29,947 nucleotides of DNA from JAJYVT01 sp035534455. GTDB lineage: Bacteria > Actinomycetota > Acidimicrobiia > Acidimicrobiales > RAAP-2. Shown piece by piece: positions 1-7,650 of this stretch. Both the position numbers and the translations under genes were made by a program. The stretch lies in NCBI GenBank assembly GCA_035534455.1, contig DATLRV010000005.1, positions 1 through 29,947 on the forward strand. The letters run 5' to 3'. Numbering within the stretch: position 1 is the first letter of the stretch; every line of letters begins with the position of its first letter. The notes under the pieces are model-generated. The model was not told where the DNA came from. It saw only the letters and a program-made list of their open reading frames with translations, and ran no database searches.

Positions 1-59
1 TCGTCGCCAAACCACTCCAGGAAGTCGCGCCAGTTCGCCGGGTAGTCACTCCCCGCCAC
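1..59 (-). CDS. IS1595-family transposase, N-terminal fragment (runs off left edge)
   Basis: Reading the minus strand from a GTG at 57-59 gives 19 residues, MAGSDYPANWRDFLEWFGD, which matches the usual opening of IS1595/ISXO2-type transposases (a Y-P-x-x-W-x-x-F-x-x-W-F pattern before the zinc ribbon). A GGAAG ribosome-binding site sits 7 nt upstream of the GTG, which supports this start. The catalytic DDE-type domain would lie outside the window, so I cannot tell whether the element is intact. Family assignment rests on this short N-terminal pattern only. Confidence 0.55.
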   Translation of the reverse strand, partial: MAGSDYPANWRDFLEWFGD

Positions 60-195
60 CAGATCGCTTCCGCGCCCGCCGCCGCCTGCCTCACCCACCC
101 CTACATCTTGTGGCAGGAGGAGCTAACCGACCACCCCGTTCTTCTGATTCTTCTGAGCGCCGCCCCCGCAGGGAGGCCGAGCGCAGGGTGCCGCC

Positions 196-225
196 GCCGA
201 GCCGAGCCGAGCCGAGCCGAGCCGA
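196..225. repeat. Six tandem copies of the 5-bp unit GCCGA
   Basis: Six perfect copies of GCCGA lie between the transposase start and the tat operon promoter. The unit is not a multiple of three and the tract is non-coding. Function unknown; copy-number slippage would change promoter spacing upstream of tatA. Confidence 0.85.
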
Positions 226-254
226 CCGAGGGGAAGGCGTATCGGGGGCGCCTG

Positions 255-260
255 TAGAAT
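255..260 (+). promoter_or_regulatory. Candidate -10 element of the tat operon
   Basis: TAGAAT lies 9 nt upstream of the GTG start at 270. This spacing fits a leaderless or nearly leaderless transcript, common in actinobacteria. No convincing -35 element and no Shine-Dalgarno sequence is visible. Confidence 0.35.
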
Positions 261-269
261 CGCCCGCGC

Positions 270-701
270 GTGCTGGACCTCAGCCCGACAAAGCTCCTCA
301 TCATCTTCGTGGTCGTGGTGGTACTCCTCGGCCCCAAGCGGCTGCCCGAGGTCGCCCGCCAGCTCGGCGCGGCCTGGCGCAAGCTCCGGGAGTTCCACCT
401 GCACGTCGACCAGGAGCTCCGCCAGAGCCTGCCGGACCTGCCGAGCAGCCAGGACATCGTCAGGTTCGCCCGCTCACCGGTGACGCTCCTCAACCAGTTG
501 GCTGATCGTCACGACGACCCGCCGAGCGGTCACGTGACCAACGGCAATCTCGACGCGATCGACACTCTCGACGCGGGGAGCACGACGCCGGGGGTCCCGC
601 CCCCGCCCGTCGTCCCGACGCCCCCGTCCGTCGTCCCGACGCACCCGCCCGTCGTCCCGACGCTCGTTGGCCTCGACATCGACGACCCCAACCTGAACTA
701 A
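270..701 (+). CDS. tatA: Twin-arginine translocase subunit, TatA/TatB family
   Basis: A 143-residue protein from a GTG start. Residues about 5-20 form one hydrophobic helix, followed by the family hinge LGPKRLPE and an amphipathic helix (about 26-50), the standard TatA/TatB fold for a single-pass membrane subunit. TatA-type subunits form the protein-conducting assembly of the Tat system, which exports folded proteins; TatB-type subunits join TatC in substrate binding. The hinge and long amphipathic helix look somewhat TatB-like, so the A/B choice is uncertain. The C-terminus is a proline/valine-rich tail built from three 7-residue units (PPxVVPT). tatC follows after 3 nt, and helY overlaps tatC, the same order I recall from mycobacteria. 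Confidence 0.85.
   Translation: MLDLSPTKLLIIFVVVVVLLGPKRLPEVARQLGAAWRKLREFHLHVDQELRQSLPDLPSSQDIVRFARSPVTLLNQLADRHDDPPSGHVTNGNLDAIDTLDAGSTTPGVPPPPVVPTPPSVVPTHPPVVPTLVGLDIDDPNLN
600..662 (+). repeat. 21-bp tandem repeat (3 copies) in the tatA C-terminal tail
   Basis: The core CGTCGTCCCGACG recurs at 608, 629 and 650, a 21-bp period. The copies encode seven-residue units PPxVVPT. Being a multiple of three, the repeat can vary in number without a frameshift. Confidence 0.8.
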
Positions 702-704
702 CCG

Positions 705-1469
705 ATGGCCATGCCTCTCTCAGAGCGGGTGTCGGCGCTCCGGCGTTCCCGCACGCATCCCGACGCGATGACGCTCGGCGAGCACCTCGGCGAGCTGCGG
801 CGTCGCCTCGTCGTCGTGGTCGTCGCGTTCGTCGTCCTCGCCTGCGTGTCGGTCTTCTTTTACAACTGGGAGTTCTCGCTGCTCCGCCATCCGTATTGCC
901 AGATCCACTCGGCGAGCGCCTGCCGGTTCTACGTGACCCAACCGCTCGACGCCCTCGGGCTGCGGGTGAAGCTCGCTGCGTTCGGGGGGCTCGTGCTCGC
1001 GTCCCCGGTGATGCTGTGGGAGCTGTGGCGGTTCATCACGCCTGGCCTACGGTCGACCGAGAAGCGCTACGCGGTGCCCTTCGTCGTCTCCTCGGTTCTC
1101 TTGTTCCTCGTCGGCTGCACGGTCGTCTACGTCGTCCTCCCGCACACCTTGGGCTGGCTCATCGGCGTTGGGGGGCCCAGCATCCGCGCCCTGTTGAACC
1201 CCAACGCCTATCTGAGCCTGGTCATGCTCCTCATGGTGCTGTTCGGGCTCACCTTCGAGTTCCCGGTCGTCCTCGTCGCACTGCAGCTCGCCCGGGTGGT
1301 GACGCCGGCGGCGCTGCTCCGTCACTGGCGTTGGGCCGTGATCGGGATCACGATCGGATCGGCGGTGTTCACGCCGAGCTCCGACCCCTTCTCGATGCTC
1401 GCGCTCGCCGTCCCGCTCGTGGCCTTCTACTTCGCGTCCATCGGCGTGGGCAAGCTGCTCCGGCGTTGA
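705..1469 (+). CDS. tatC: Sec-independent (Tat) protein translocase TatC
   Basis: A 254-residue polytopic membrane protein, normal length for TatC. It has the N-terminal cytoplasmic motif MTLGEHLGELRRRL just before the first membrane helix, the loop segment SPVMLWELWRFITPGL and the late motif FTPSSDPFSMLALAVPL, all typical of the family. TatC recognises twin-arginine signal peptides and recruits TatA-type subunits in the cytoplasmic membrane. The gene starts 3 nt after tatA; no strong ribosome-binding site is seen, so translational coupling is likely. Its stop codon is embedded in the proposed TTG start of the helicase gene. Confidence 0.95.
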   Translation: MAMPLSERVSALRRSRTHPDAMTLGEHLGELRRRLVVVVVAFVVLACVSVFFYNWEFSLLRHPYCQIHSASACRFYVTQPLDALGLRVKLAAFGGLVLASPVMLWELWRFITPGLRSTEKRYAVPFVVSSVLLFLVGCTVVYVVLPHTLGWLIGVGGPSIRALLNPNAYLSLVMLLMVLFGLTFEFPVVLVALQLARVVTPAALLRHWRWAVIGITIGSAVFTPSSDPFSMLALAVPLVAFYFASIGVGKLLRR

Positions 1470-3823
1470 GCGCGGCGACACCGGATCGGCCGGAGGATCC
1501 GGCACCCGCTGCTCGGCGCGCCGCGCGCGCGCGCTTCGTCCGCAAGCTGCGCTTCGATCCCGACGCGTTCCAAGTCGAGGCGTTCGACGCCCTGGACGAC
1601 GGGGGCTCCGTGCTCGTCTCCGCGCCCACCGGCTCGGGCAAGACCCTCGTCGCCGCGTATGCCGTCGACCAGGCCCTGGCAGCGGGCGGCAAGGCGTTCT
1701 ACACCACGCCGCTCAAGGCGTTGTCGAACCAGAAGTTCGGCGAGCTCGCCGCCGCCCACGGCAGCGAGCGCGTGGGCCTCCTCACCGGTGACACGGCGCT
1801 CCGTCCCGAAGCACCGATCGTCGTGATGACGACCGAGGTGCTCCGCAACATGCTGCTCGCCGGGTCCGATCTCCTCGAGCGGCTCCGCACCGTCGTGCTC
1901 GACGAGGTCCACTACCTCCAGGACCCGTACCGCGGGGGCGTGTGGGAGGAAGTGCTCGTCCTCTGCCCGCCGACCGTGACCTTCGTGTGCCTGTCGGCCA
2001 CCGTCTCGAACGCGCACGAGCTCGGCGAGTGGCTCTCCTCGGTCCGCGGACCGACCACCGTCGTGGTCGAGCGACGGCGCCCCGTCGTCCTGCGCCACCA
2101 TCTCGCGATCCATCGCCGCCACCCAGAAGCCGGAGAACCCGCAGGCACCGATCTCCTCCCGCTCATCCGCGACGGGCGTCCCGGCGGCGAGGCGCTCCGA
2201 CTCGACCAGGCCGCGCGGCGGATCGCGCACTACGAACCGGCGCCGCGTTGGCGGGGTTCGGACCACCGGCACGGTCCGCGCCTGCCGTTCCGCGGCCCCC
2301 GCCGCACCGAGCTCGTCGAAGCGCTCGAGGACCGGGACCTCCTGCCGGCCATCGTGTTCATCTTCAGCCGCGCCGCCTGCGACGACGCCGTCGCCCAGTG
2401 CCTGCGCGAGGGGATGCGTCTCACCCACCACCACCAACGAGCGGAGATCCGACACATCGCCGAGTCGCACGTCGAGGATCTGAGCGACGACGCCCTCGAC
2501 GTCCTCGGCTACCCGCAGTGGCTCGACGGCCTCACGTCGGGGATCGCTTCGCACCACGCAGGCCTCGTGCCGGCCTTCCGAGAGACGGTCGAGGAGTGCT
2601 TCGCCGGCGGGCTGTTGCAGGTCGTGTTCGCGACCGAGACGCTCTCGCTCGGCATCAACATGCCCGCGAGGACCGTCGCCATCGAACGGTTCGACAAGTA
2701 CGGCAGCGCGGGGCGTGCGCCACTCACTTCGGGCGAGTACGCGCAGCTCACCGGGCGCGCTGGACGGCGAGGACTCGACGAAGTGGGCCACGCGGTCGTG
2801 TTGTGGGCGCCCGACACGCCAGTCGCGGAGATGGCACGGATCGCGATCGCCCCACCGCCGGACCTCCGCTCGGCCTTCCGCCCGACCTACAACCTCGCGG
2901 TCAACCTCGTGCGGCGCTTCGATCGGCCGACCGCGGTCTCGGTCCTCCGCCGCTCGTTCGCACAGTGGCAGGCGGATGCCGCAGCGGCCGCGGCCTCCGC
3001 AGGGTCCGGGCCGGCTGGGACGGGGTCCGCGCCCGCCGCCGGCTCCGGGACGACCGCCTCGGAGACCGAGCGGGCCAAGCGGCGGCGACAGGCACAGGAC
3101 GGCAAGTCGAAGGTCACCCGGCGCGACATCCTCGTCGACCACCTCGGCCGGCGCCTCGCCGTGCTCGAAGAGCTCGGCTACGTCGAGGACTGGTCCCTCA
3201 CCGGCCGCGGCACGCGCCTCTCCAGGGTGTACCACGAGAGCGACCTGTTGGTCGCCGAGGCCATCGCCACCGACGTGCTCGCGGACGCCGAGCCCTCGGT
3301 GCTGGCCGGCGTCCTGTCCTCGCTCGTGTTCGAACGTCGCCGAGCGCGCCGACCACCCGGCGGCCCCGTCCACGGCCGACGGCGCGCGGCGCGCGAGGTC
3401 ACCCGGGAGGCGCAGCGCAGGCAGCGGCGGCCCAAGAGCGGCGGCGACCGCCTGGGGGAGCGGCGACGCCAGGAGATCGCCGAGCGACTCGGAGCGCTCG
3501 ACGAGGTGGCCGAGCGCATCCGGGCGGTCGAAGAGGTGCACCTCGTCCCCAGGACCCGCCAGCCCGAGCACGGGCTCGCGGGCGCGGTGGCGTCCTGGGC
3601 CAGGGGGGCGTCCTTCGGGACGGTGCTCGAGGTCGCCTCCCAGGACGTGGGCGAGATCGCGCCGGGCGACTTCGTGCGGACGGTGAAGCAGCTCGTGGAC
3701 CTCGTCGGGCAGGTCGCGACCGTGGCGACGGACCCGCCCACGGCGGCCGCAGCCGACGCCGCGGTGCGGCTGCTCCGGCGCGACGTGGTCGCCGCGGGGG
3801 GCGCGATCGACCTCGGCGAGTAG
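1466..3823 (+). CDS. helY: Ski2-like superfamily 2 RNA/DNA helicase (HelY type)
   Basis: A protein of about 785 residues. Helicase core motifs are present in order: Walker A APTGSGKT (about 53-60), DEVH box (146-149), SAT motif III (about 177), FATETLSLGINMP (about 387) and QLTGRAGRRG motif VI (about 425). This is the Ski2/Mtr4/HelY pattern, followed by a helical arch/DSHCT-like C-terminal half. Such enzymes unwind RNA or structured nucleic acid in an ATP-dependent way. No ATG or GTG precedes the Walker region in a useful place; the TTG at 1466 overlaps the tatC stop (TTGA) and is the best start, although a rare one. A low-complexity Ala/Gly/Ser/Pro insert lies around 2980-3060. The tatA-tatC-helY order matches mycobacteria as I recall it. 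No ribosome-binding site stands out. Confidence 0.9.
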   Translation: MSAATPDRPEDPAPAARRAARARFVRKLRFDPDAFQVEAFDALDDGGSVLVSAPTGSGKTLVAAYAVDQALAAGGKAFYTTPLKALSNQKFGELAAAHGSERVGLLTGDTALRPEAPIVVMTTEVLRNMLLAGSDLLERLRTVVLDEVHYLQDPYRGGVWEEVLVLCPPTVTFVCLSATVSNAHELGEWLSSVRGPTTVVVERRRPVVLRHHLAIHRRHPEAGEPAGTDLLPLIRDGRPGGEALRLDQAARRIAHYEPAPRWRGSDHRHGPRLPFRGPRRTELVEALEDRDLLPAIVFIFSRAACDDAVAQCLREGMRLTHHHQRAEIRHIAESHVEDLSDDALDVLGYPQWLDGLTSGIASHHAGLVPAFRETVEECFAGGLLQVVFATETLSLGINMPARTVAIERFDKYGSAGRAPLTSGEYAQLTGRAGRRGLDEVGHAVVLWAPDTPVAEMARIAIAPPPDLRSAFRPTYNLAVNLVRRFDRPTAVSVLRRSFAQWQADAAAAAASAGSGPAGTGSAPAAGSGTTASETERAKRRRQAQDGKSKVTRRDILVDHLGRRLAVLEELGYVEDWSLTGRGTRLSRVYHESDLLVAEAIATDVLADAEPSVLAGVLSSLVFERRRARRPPGGPVHGRRRAAREVTREAQRRQRRPKSGGDRLGERRRQEIAERLGALDEVAERIRAVEEVHLVPRTRQPEHGLAGAVASWARGASFGTVLEVASQDVGEIAPGDFVRTVKQLVDLVGQVATVATDPPTAAAADAAVRLLRRDVVAAGGAIDLGE

Positions 3824-3874
3824 CGCACGTGGTCCGCCACCTCCGGGGGGTGGGGGCATATCCTTGGCCGGGCC

Positions 3875-5548
3875 ATGGCGCCCTACGTCCCCGAGGAATT
3901 CACCCCCGAAGAGGAGGCGATCCTCCGCCGGTACGTGACGAACCTCGACCTCCCGGTGTTCGCCCTGGTCAACCTCCCGGAGGTCGTCAAGGGCGCCCTC
4001 TTCGCCCGCTACTCGCGCTCGGCCAAGAGCCTCAGGCGCCTCTTTCTCGACGAGTTCGTCGGCGAGCTCGACGTCTCGGGGGACTCGACGATCGACGCGA
4101 CGGTCGGACTCCGGCGAGCCGAGCAGCTCTACGAGCGTGTCTTCTTCGAGTACGGCGACGACTCCGTCGCCCAGCTCGGCGGCGTCCACCTCGCTTGCGA
4201 GCAGGCGTCGAACGTGCTCACCAAGGTGCTCGAGCGTGGGCGGCTCATGGCATACCTCGAGCAGTCCACCCGCTACATCGCCTACGACCAGCGCCTTGCG
4301 AGCGGCCACTACCGGTACCACCGGCCGCCGGAGATCCTGGAGTCGCCGCTCGGCGCCCGCTACGTCGGCGACATGGATCGCATGTTCGACAGCTACGGCG
4401 CGATGCTCCACCGGCTCATCTCCTGGCTCGGCGCCCGCTATCCCCGGCTGTCGGGCGACTCGGACTTCGTCCACCGCCAGGCGGTGAAGGCGAAGGCGCT
4501 CGACGCCGCACGCGGGCTCCTGCCGGCGGCATCGCTCTCGAACGTGGGCATCTACGGCGACGGCCAGGCCTACGAGGGGCTCCTCCTGCGGATGGCCGCG
4601 CACCCGCTTCCCGAGGTCCGCATGTACGGGGCGATGATGCTGACCGAGCTGCGCAAGGTCATCCCGTCGTTCCTCCAGCGCGTCGACGTCCCCGACCGCG
4701 GGGGCGAGTGGGTCGACTATCGCTCCGCCGTCGGTCGGGACACGGCCCGTGTGGTGAAGCGGCTGTGGCCCGAGGAGGGCGTGGCCGGCCCCACCGAAAC
4801 CGCCACAACCGCCACCCCTGCCACCCCCGCCACCCCCGTCGCACTCCCGGAGGTCCGGCTCGTCGACTACGACCCCGACGGAGAGGACAAGGTGCTCGCC
4901 GCCATCTGCTTCGCGTACGGCGACGTGTCCGAGCACGAGGCCCTCGAGCGGGTTCGCCGCCTCTCGCCCGACGACCGGCGCGCCCTCTTCGAGGCCTACG
5001 TGGGGGAGCGCAAGAACCGCCGATACCGACCGGGGCGCGCCTTCGAGCGCACCGACTACCGCTTCGAGCTCGTCACCGACTACGGCGCCTTCCGGGACCT
5101 CCAACGTCACCGCATGCTCACGATCGAGTGGCAACCCCTCTCACCCGCACTCGGCTACGACCTTCCCGAGCTCGTGGCAGAAGCAGGAGAGTCGCAAGCG
5201 TTCGCCGACGTGATGGACCGATCGCGCGCGCTCTACGACGCGCTGGCCGAGAGCTTCCCCGAGCAGGCGCAGTACGCGATCGCGTTGGCCTACCGCCTCC
5301 GCTACGTGATGCAGATGAACGCGCGGGAGGCGATGCACGTCATCGAACTGCGCTCCGGCACGCAGGGTCACCCCTCCTACCGCCGCGTCGCCCAGGAGAT
5401 GCACCGACTCGTCGGTGAGGAGGCGCAGCACCGCCACATTGCTGCGGCGATGCTCCACGTGGACCGCACCCCCGCCGAGCTCGAGCGCCTCGACTCCGAG
5501 CGCCGGGCGGAAGCCCGGCGCTCCCGGTTCGCCCGCGCCAAGGGCTGA
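3875..5548 (+). CDS. Tandem-domain ThyX-like (FAD-dependent thymidylate synthase family) protein
   Basis: A 557-residue protein, about twice the length of ordinary ThyX (220-250). ThyX makes dTMP from dUMP using reduced FAD and methylene-tetrahydrofolate. The first half carries the ThyX core pattern, but the signature RHR-x7-S reads RGR (121-123) followed after seven residues by S131, within a canonical-looking EQSTRY. After a Thr/Ala/Pro linker (about 308-325, with a 9-bp repeat) the second half carries an exact RHR (411-413), but the expected serine position is Pro421. Each domain therefore has one part of the motif. A candidate -10 (TATCCT, 3859-3864) lies 10 nt before the ATG; there is no Shine-Dalgarno. 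It could be an active pseudo-dimer, a flavoprotein with another job, or a non-catalytic paralogue. Family membership is firm; activity is not. Confidence 0.85.
   Translation: MAPYVPEEFTPEEEAILRRYVTNLDLPVFALVNLPEVVKGALFARYSRSAKSLRRLFLDEFVGELDVSGDSTIDATVGLRRAEQLYERVFFEYGDDSVAQLGGVHLACEQASNVLTKVLERGRLMAYLEQSTRYIAYDQRLASGHYRYHRPPEILESPLGARYVGDMDRMFDSYGAMLHRLISWLGARYPRLSGDSDFVHRQAVKAKALDAARGLLPAASLSNVGIYGDGQAYEGLLLRMAAHPLPEVRMYGAMMLTELRKVIPSFLQRVDVPDRGGEWVDYRSAVGRDTARVVKRLWPEEGVAGPTETATTATPATPATPVALPEVRLVDYDPDGEDKVLAAICFAYGDVSEHEALERVRRLSPDDRRALFEAYVGERKNRRYRPGRAFERTDYRFELVTDYGAFRDLQRHRMLTIEWQPLSPALGYDLPELVAEAGESQAFADVMDRSRALYDALAESFPEQAQYAIALAYRLRYVMQMNAREAMHVIELRSGTQGHPSYRRVAQEMHRLVGEEAQHRHIAAAMLHVDRTPAELERLDSERRAEARRSRFARAKG
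4811..4837 (+). repeat. 9-bp tandem repeat (3 copies) in the ThyX-like linker
   Basis: Three near-identical copies of GCCACCCC(T/C) encode Ala-Thr-Pro units between the two ThyX-like domains. This marks a flexible linker whose length can drift without a frameshift. Confidence 0.75.
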
Positions 5549-5632
5549 GATTCCGCGTGTGCCGGGATCGTCGCTGACCTGGGCGATCACGGTTCGGGCT
5601 TGTCGAGCCCACGCGAATTGCCCCAAGAGCCC

Positions 5633-5661
5633 TTGAGCGCGTCCCGCGAACTGTCTAGTGT
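5633..5661 (+). promoter_or_regulatory. Sigma-70-type promoter in the 404-bp gap
   Basis: TTGAGC (5633-5638) and TAGTGT (5656-5661) are separated by exactly 17 bp, close to housekeeping consensus. Transcription would begin near 5668, about 285 nt before the next start codon at 5953. It would drive either a long leader or a separate RNA. Confidence 0.55.
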
Positions 5662-5667
5662 GCTCGC

Positions 5668-5835
5668 AGTCCCAGACGCCCCGACGGGGCGGCCCGGCTT
5701 TTGGGGGCCGGGCCCGCGGCGGGGGGGATGCTGTGAGAGGCGGAGCGAGGCCCAGGGAGTCGAGTAGAGAACGTCTCGCCCGGGGGGAAACGGCCCCACC
5801 GGAGGCGAGACGGCCCCAAAGGCTCCCCGGGCCCC
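5668..5835 (+). ncRNA. Candidate structured RNA or long structured 5' leader
   Basis: The 5549-5952 gap has no plausible gene, but downstream of the promoter it holds nested inverted repeats. Hairpin 1: GCCCC (5678-5682) with GGGGC (5686-5690). Hairpin 2: GCCCGGC (5692-5698) with GCCGGGC (5707-5713), loop of 8. Large domain: an 11-bp outer stem with one mismatch (5749-5759 with 5823-5833) encloses a perfect 9-bp stem CGTCTCGCC/GGCGAGACG (5772-5780 with 5804-5812), which itself contains GGGG/CCCC. I do not recognise it as RNase P, tmRNA, SRP RNA or a common riboswitch. It may be a cis leader of the DUF4193-type gene or an independent RNA. GC-rich DNA pairs easily, so the nested long stems are the real evidence. 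Confidence 0.4.
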
Positions 5836-5952
5836 ACCGCCTTGGCCCGCGTTCTTCCTGCTCAGCAGCTCGCCACGTCATCTGCTGCCAGCGCTCGGCC
5901 ACCCCGGGCCAACGTCTATGCTCCCGCGGCACATTCGCAGCGAAAGGCGGCC

Positions 5953-6486
5953 ATGCCAGACGACCTGGACGACGTCACCATCCCTGACGACCTCGAAGAG
6001 CTCGACGACGAGCTCGACATCGACGACGACGGCGACGCGGACGACCTCGACGGTGACCTCGACGACGAGGTCCTGGAGGACGAGGATCTCGACCTGGACG
6101 AGGACGCCGACGAGGAGGACGCCGACGAGCAGGCCGACGAGGAGGACGCCGACGACACTGGCGGCGGCGATGTGGAAGCAGACGAAGAGGGATCGGTCGA
6201 CACGGCGGAACGTCCCGCCGAGGATGCAGAGGACGAAGACGACGACGAGCTCGACGAGGAGGACGTGGAGGCAAGCCTCGACGTCATCTTGAAGGAACGG
6301 CTCGTCGTCGCGGACGACGAGCCCGAGGACGACGAGGACGGTGCCGACGTCGAGGACCGGACCGAGATGGGCGAGCGGGTGCTGCCGAAGCAGCCCGACG
6401 AGTTCGTGTGCCGGTCGTGCTTCCTCGTGAAGCACCCGAGCCAGCTCGCGGACAAAAAGAAGATGCTCTGCCGTGACTGCGTCTGA
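5953..6486 (+). CDS. Acidic DUF4193-type zinc-ribbon protein
   Basis: The ATG at 5953 is preceded by GAAAGG at a good distance, so I prefer it to the upstream in-frame ATG at 5842; the product is 177 residues. Residues 1-110 are extremely Asp/Glu-rich. Residues about 104-120 form a short helix (EEDVEASLDVILKERL). The C-terminus has RVLPKQPDEF then CRSC (153-156) and CRDC (173-176), a zinc ribbon as in the actinobacterial DUF4193 family. Family members I know are about 100 residues, so the acidic N-terminus is an expansion. Function is unknown; the acidic tract suggests interaction with basic proteins or nucleic-acid mimicry, which is inference. The next gene overlaps its end by 14 nt. Confidence 0.8.
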   Translation: MPDDLDDVTIPDDLEELDDELDIDDDGDADDLDGDLDDEVLEDEDLDLDEDADEEDADEQADEEDADDTGGGDVEADEEGSVDTAERPAEDAEDEDDDELDEEDVEASLDVILKERLVVADDEPEDDEDGADVEDRTEMGERVLPKQPDEFVCRSCFLVKHPSQLADKKKMLCRDCV

Positions 6487-7162
6487 ACCGTCGCGCGCGT
6501 CATCCGACGACCGTGACCGTTCGTTGGCCGAGCGCGTCCTCGACGTCTTCGTGTACCTGCCTGCCGGCGCGCTGCTGACCGCACTGGAGGACATGCCCGA
6601 GACGGTCGCCAAGGGCCGGGCGCGCGTGGGCCAGGAGCTGCACAACGCCAAGGTCGTCGGCCGCTTCGCGGTCGGTCTTGGCTGGCGGCAGGTGAGGGGC
6701 CAGATCGAGTCACTCGGCGCTGCGGACCCGGCGGCGGGCGGCACCCGACCCGAAGGGCCGGACGAGGACCGCCCGGGAAAGGGCGTGCGCGCCGGCCGCC
6801 GGGAGGTCGCAACCGACCGCAGTCAGCCCGACCGGCATCAAAGCGCGGGCGGCCGACAGGCGGCGTCGCGCTCGCACGGGTCTCGACCGCATGCCTCGCG
6901 TCCGGTCACGCCGCGGCGCCCGCCGCGCCCGCCCACGCCGCCTCGCGACCCCGAGGTCGACCGGGCGATCCCGGACTACGACGTCCTGGCCGCCTCCCAG
7001 GTGGTCCGACGCCTCGACGGCCTCGGTCCCGCGGAGCTGGCCGCGGTGGCGCGTCACGAGCGGGCGACGCGGGCCCGGCGGACGATCCTGGCCCGCGCCG
7101 AGCAGCTCCTAGGCGCACGCGGGCAAGGTGGCCCCGCGGCCCCGGGTTCCGACACCGACTGA
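6473..7162 (+). CDS. Hypothetical protein, conserved-looking ends with disordered middle
   Basis: A 229-residue protein from a GTG that overlaps the upstream zinc-ribbon gene by 14 nt, implying coupled translation. The N-terminal 80 residues form an ordered helical segment (VFVYLPAGALLTALEDMPE, then RVGQELHNAKVVGRFAVG). Residues about 85-160 are Arg/Pro/Gly/Ser-rich and probably disordered. The C-terminal 65 residues contain AIPDYDVLAASQVVRRLDGL followed by a basic helix, resembling small helical modules seen at the ends of other actinobacterial hypotheticals. No enzyme motif or signal peptide is seen and I do not assign a function. Reading frame use and codon bias match the neighbours. Confidence 0.7.
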   Translation: MTASEPSRASSDDRDRSLAERVLDVFVYLPAGALLTALEDMPETVAKGRARVGQELHNAKVVGRFAVGLGWRQVRGQIESLGAADPAAGGTRPEGPDEDRPGKGVRAGRREVATDRSQPDRHQSAGGRQAASRSHGSRPHASRPVTPRRPPRPPTPPRDPEVDRAIPDYDVLAASQVVRRLDGLGPAELAAVARHERATRARRTILARAEQLLGARGQGGPAAPGSDTD

Positions 7163-7170
7163 GGTCCGCC

Positions 7171-7650
7171 GTGGTCGAGGGGGCCCGAGCCGCAGGATCG
7201 GCGGACCTCGCGGTCTGCGCCCGCCTCCTCGAAGAGGCGCGGGCAGGCGCCGCGACGCTGCGCGGCGGGCCGGAGCTCCTCGCGTCGGGCCCCTGGCCCA
7301 CGCCGCCGGCCCCGATCGACGAGCACTGGCTCGCCACCCGCTGGACCGGCGACGACCGGGTGCTGCTTTCCGGGACGATCGACGAAGTCGTCGTCGGCGT
7401 CGGGGCGGGCCACGTCGTGAACGCGGGGGCCGAGCGTGTCGGCGTCGTCGACAGCTGCTACGTGGAGGCTGGAGCCAGGGGCGTCGGAGTCGGCACCGCG
7501 CTGGCCGGGTCGCTCCTCGACTGGTTCGTGACCCGGTGCTGCGTCGCCGTCGACGCCCCCGCGCTCCCGGGTGACCGGGCGTCGAAGCAGCTGTTCGAGT
7601 CCCAGGGACTCAGCGCGCGCCTGCTGGTCCTGCGCCGCCGGCTGCCATGA
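7171..7650 (+). CDS. GNAT-family N-acetyltransferase
   Basis: A 159-residue protein from a GTG start. The motif ARGVGVGTALAGSLLDWF (about 108-125) is the acetyl-CoA pyrophosphate-binding motif A of GNAT enzymes, preceded by a beta strand with VDSCYVE. Length is typical. GNAT enzymes move an acetyl group from acetyl-CoA to an amine; the substrate here cannot be told. The gene starts 8 nt after the preceding hypothetical gene, so it probably ends that operon. Its last 41 nt overlap, head-on, the end of the minus-strand gene at 7610-9001, and a strong hairpin follows 5 nt after its stop. Confidence 0.75.
   Translation: MVEGARAAGSADLAVCARLLEEARAGAATLRGGPELLASGPWPTPPAPIDEHWLATRWTGDDRVLLSGTIDEVVVGVGAGHVVNAGAERVGVVDSCYVEAGARGVGVGTALAGSLLDWFVTRCCVAVDAPALPGDRASKQLFESQGLSARLLVLRRRLP

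Noticed and set aside
1427..5134. A 1,235-codon open frame on the minus strand across helY and the ThyX-like gene
   Set aside because: It is antisense to two genes with clear family motifs; its translation is low-complexity His/Asp/Arg/Gly text typical of shadow frames in GC-rich DNA.
5596..5610. GGGCT/AGCCC hairpin after the ThyX-like gene as a terminator
   Set aside because: Only 5 bp, no T-tract and about 50 nt past the stop; too weak to call.
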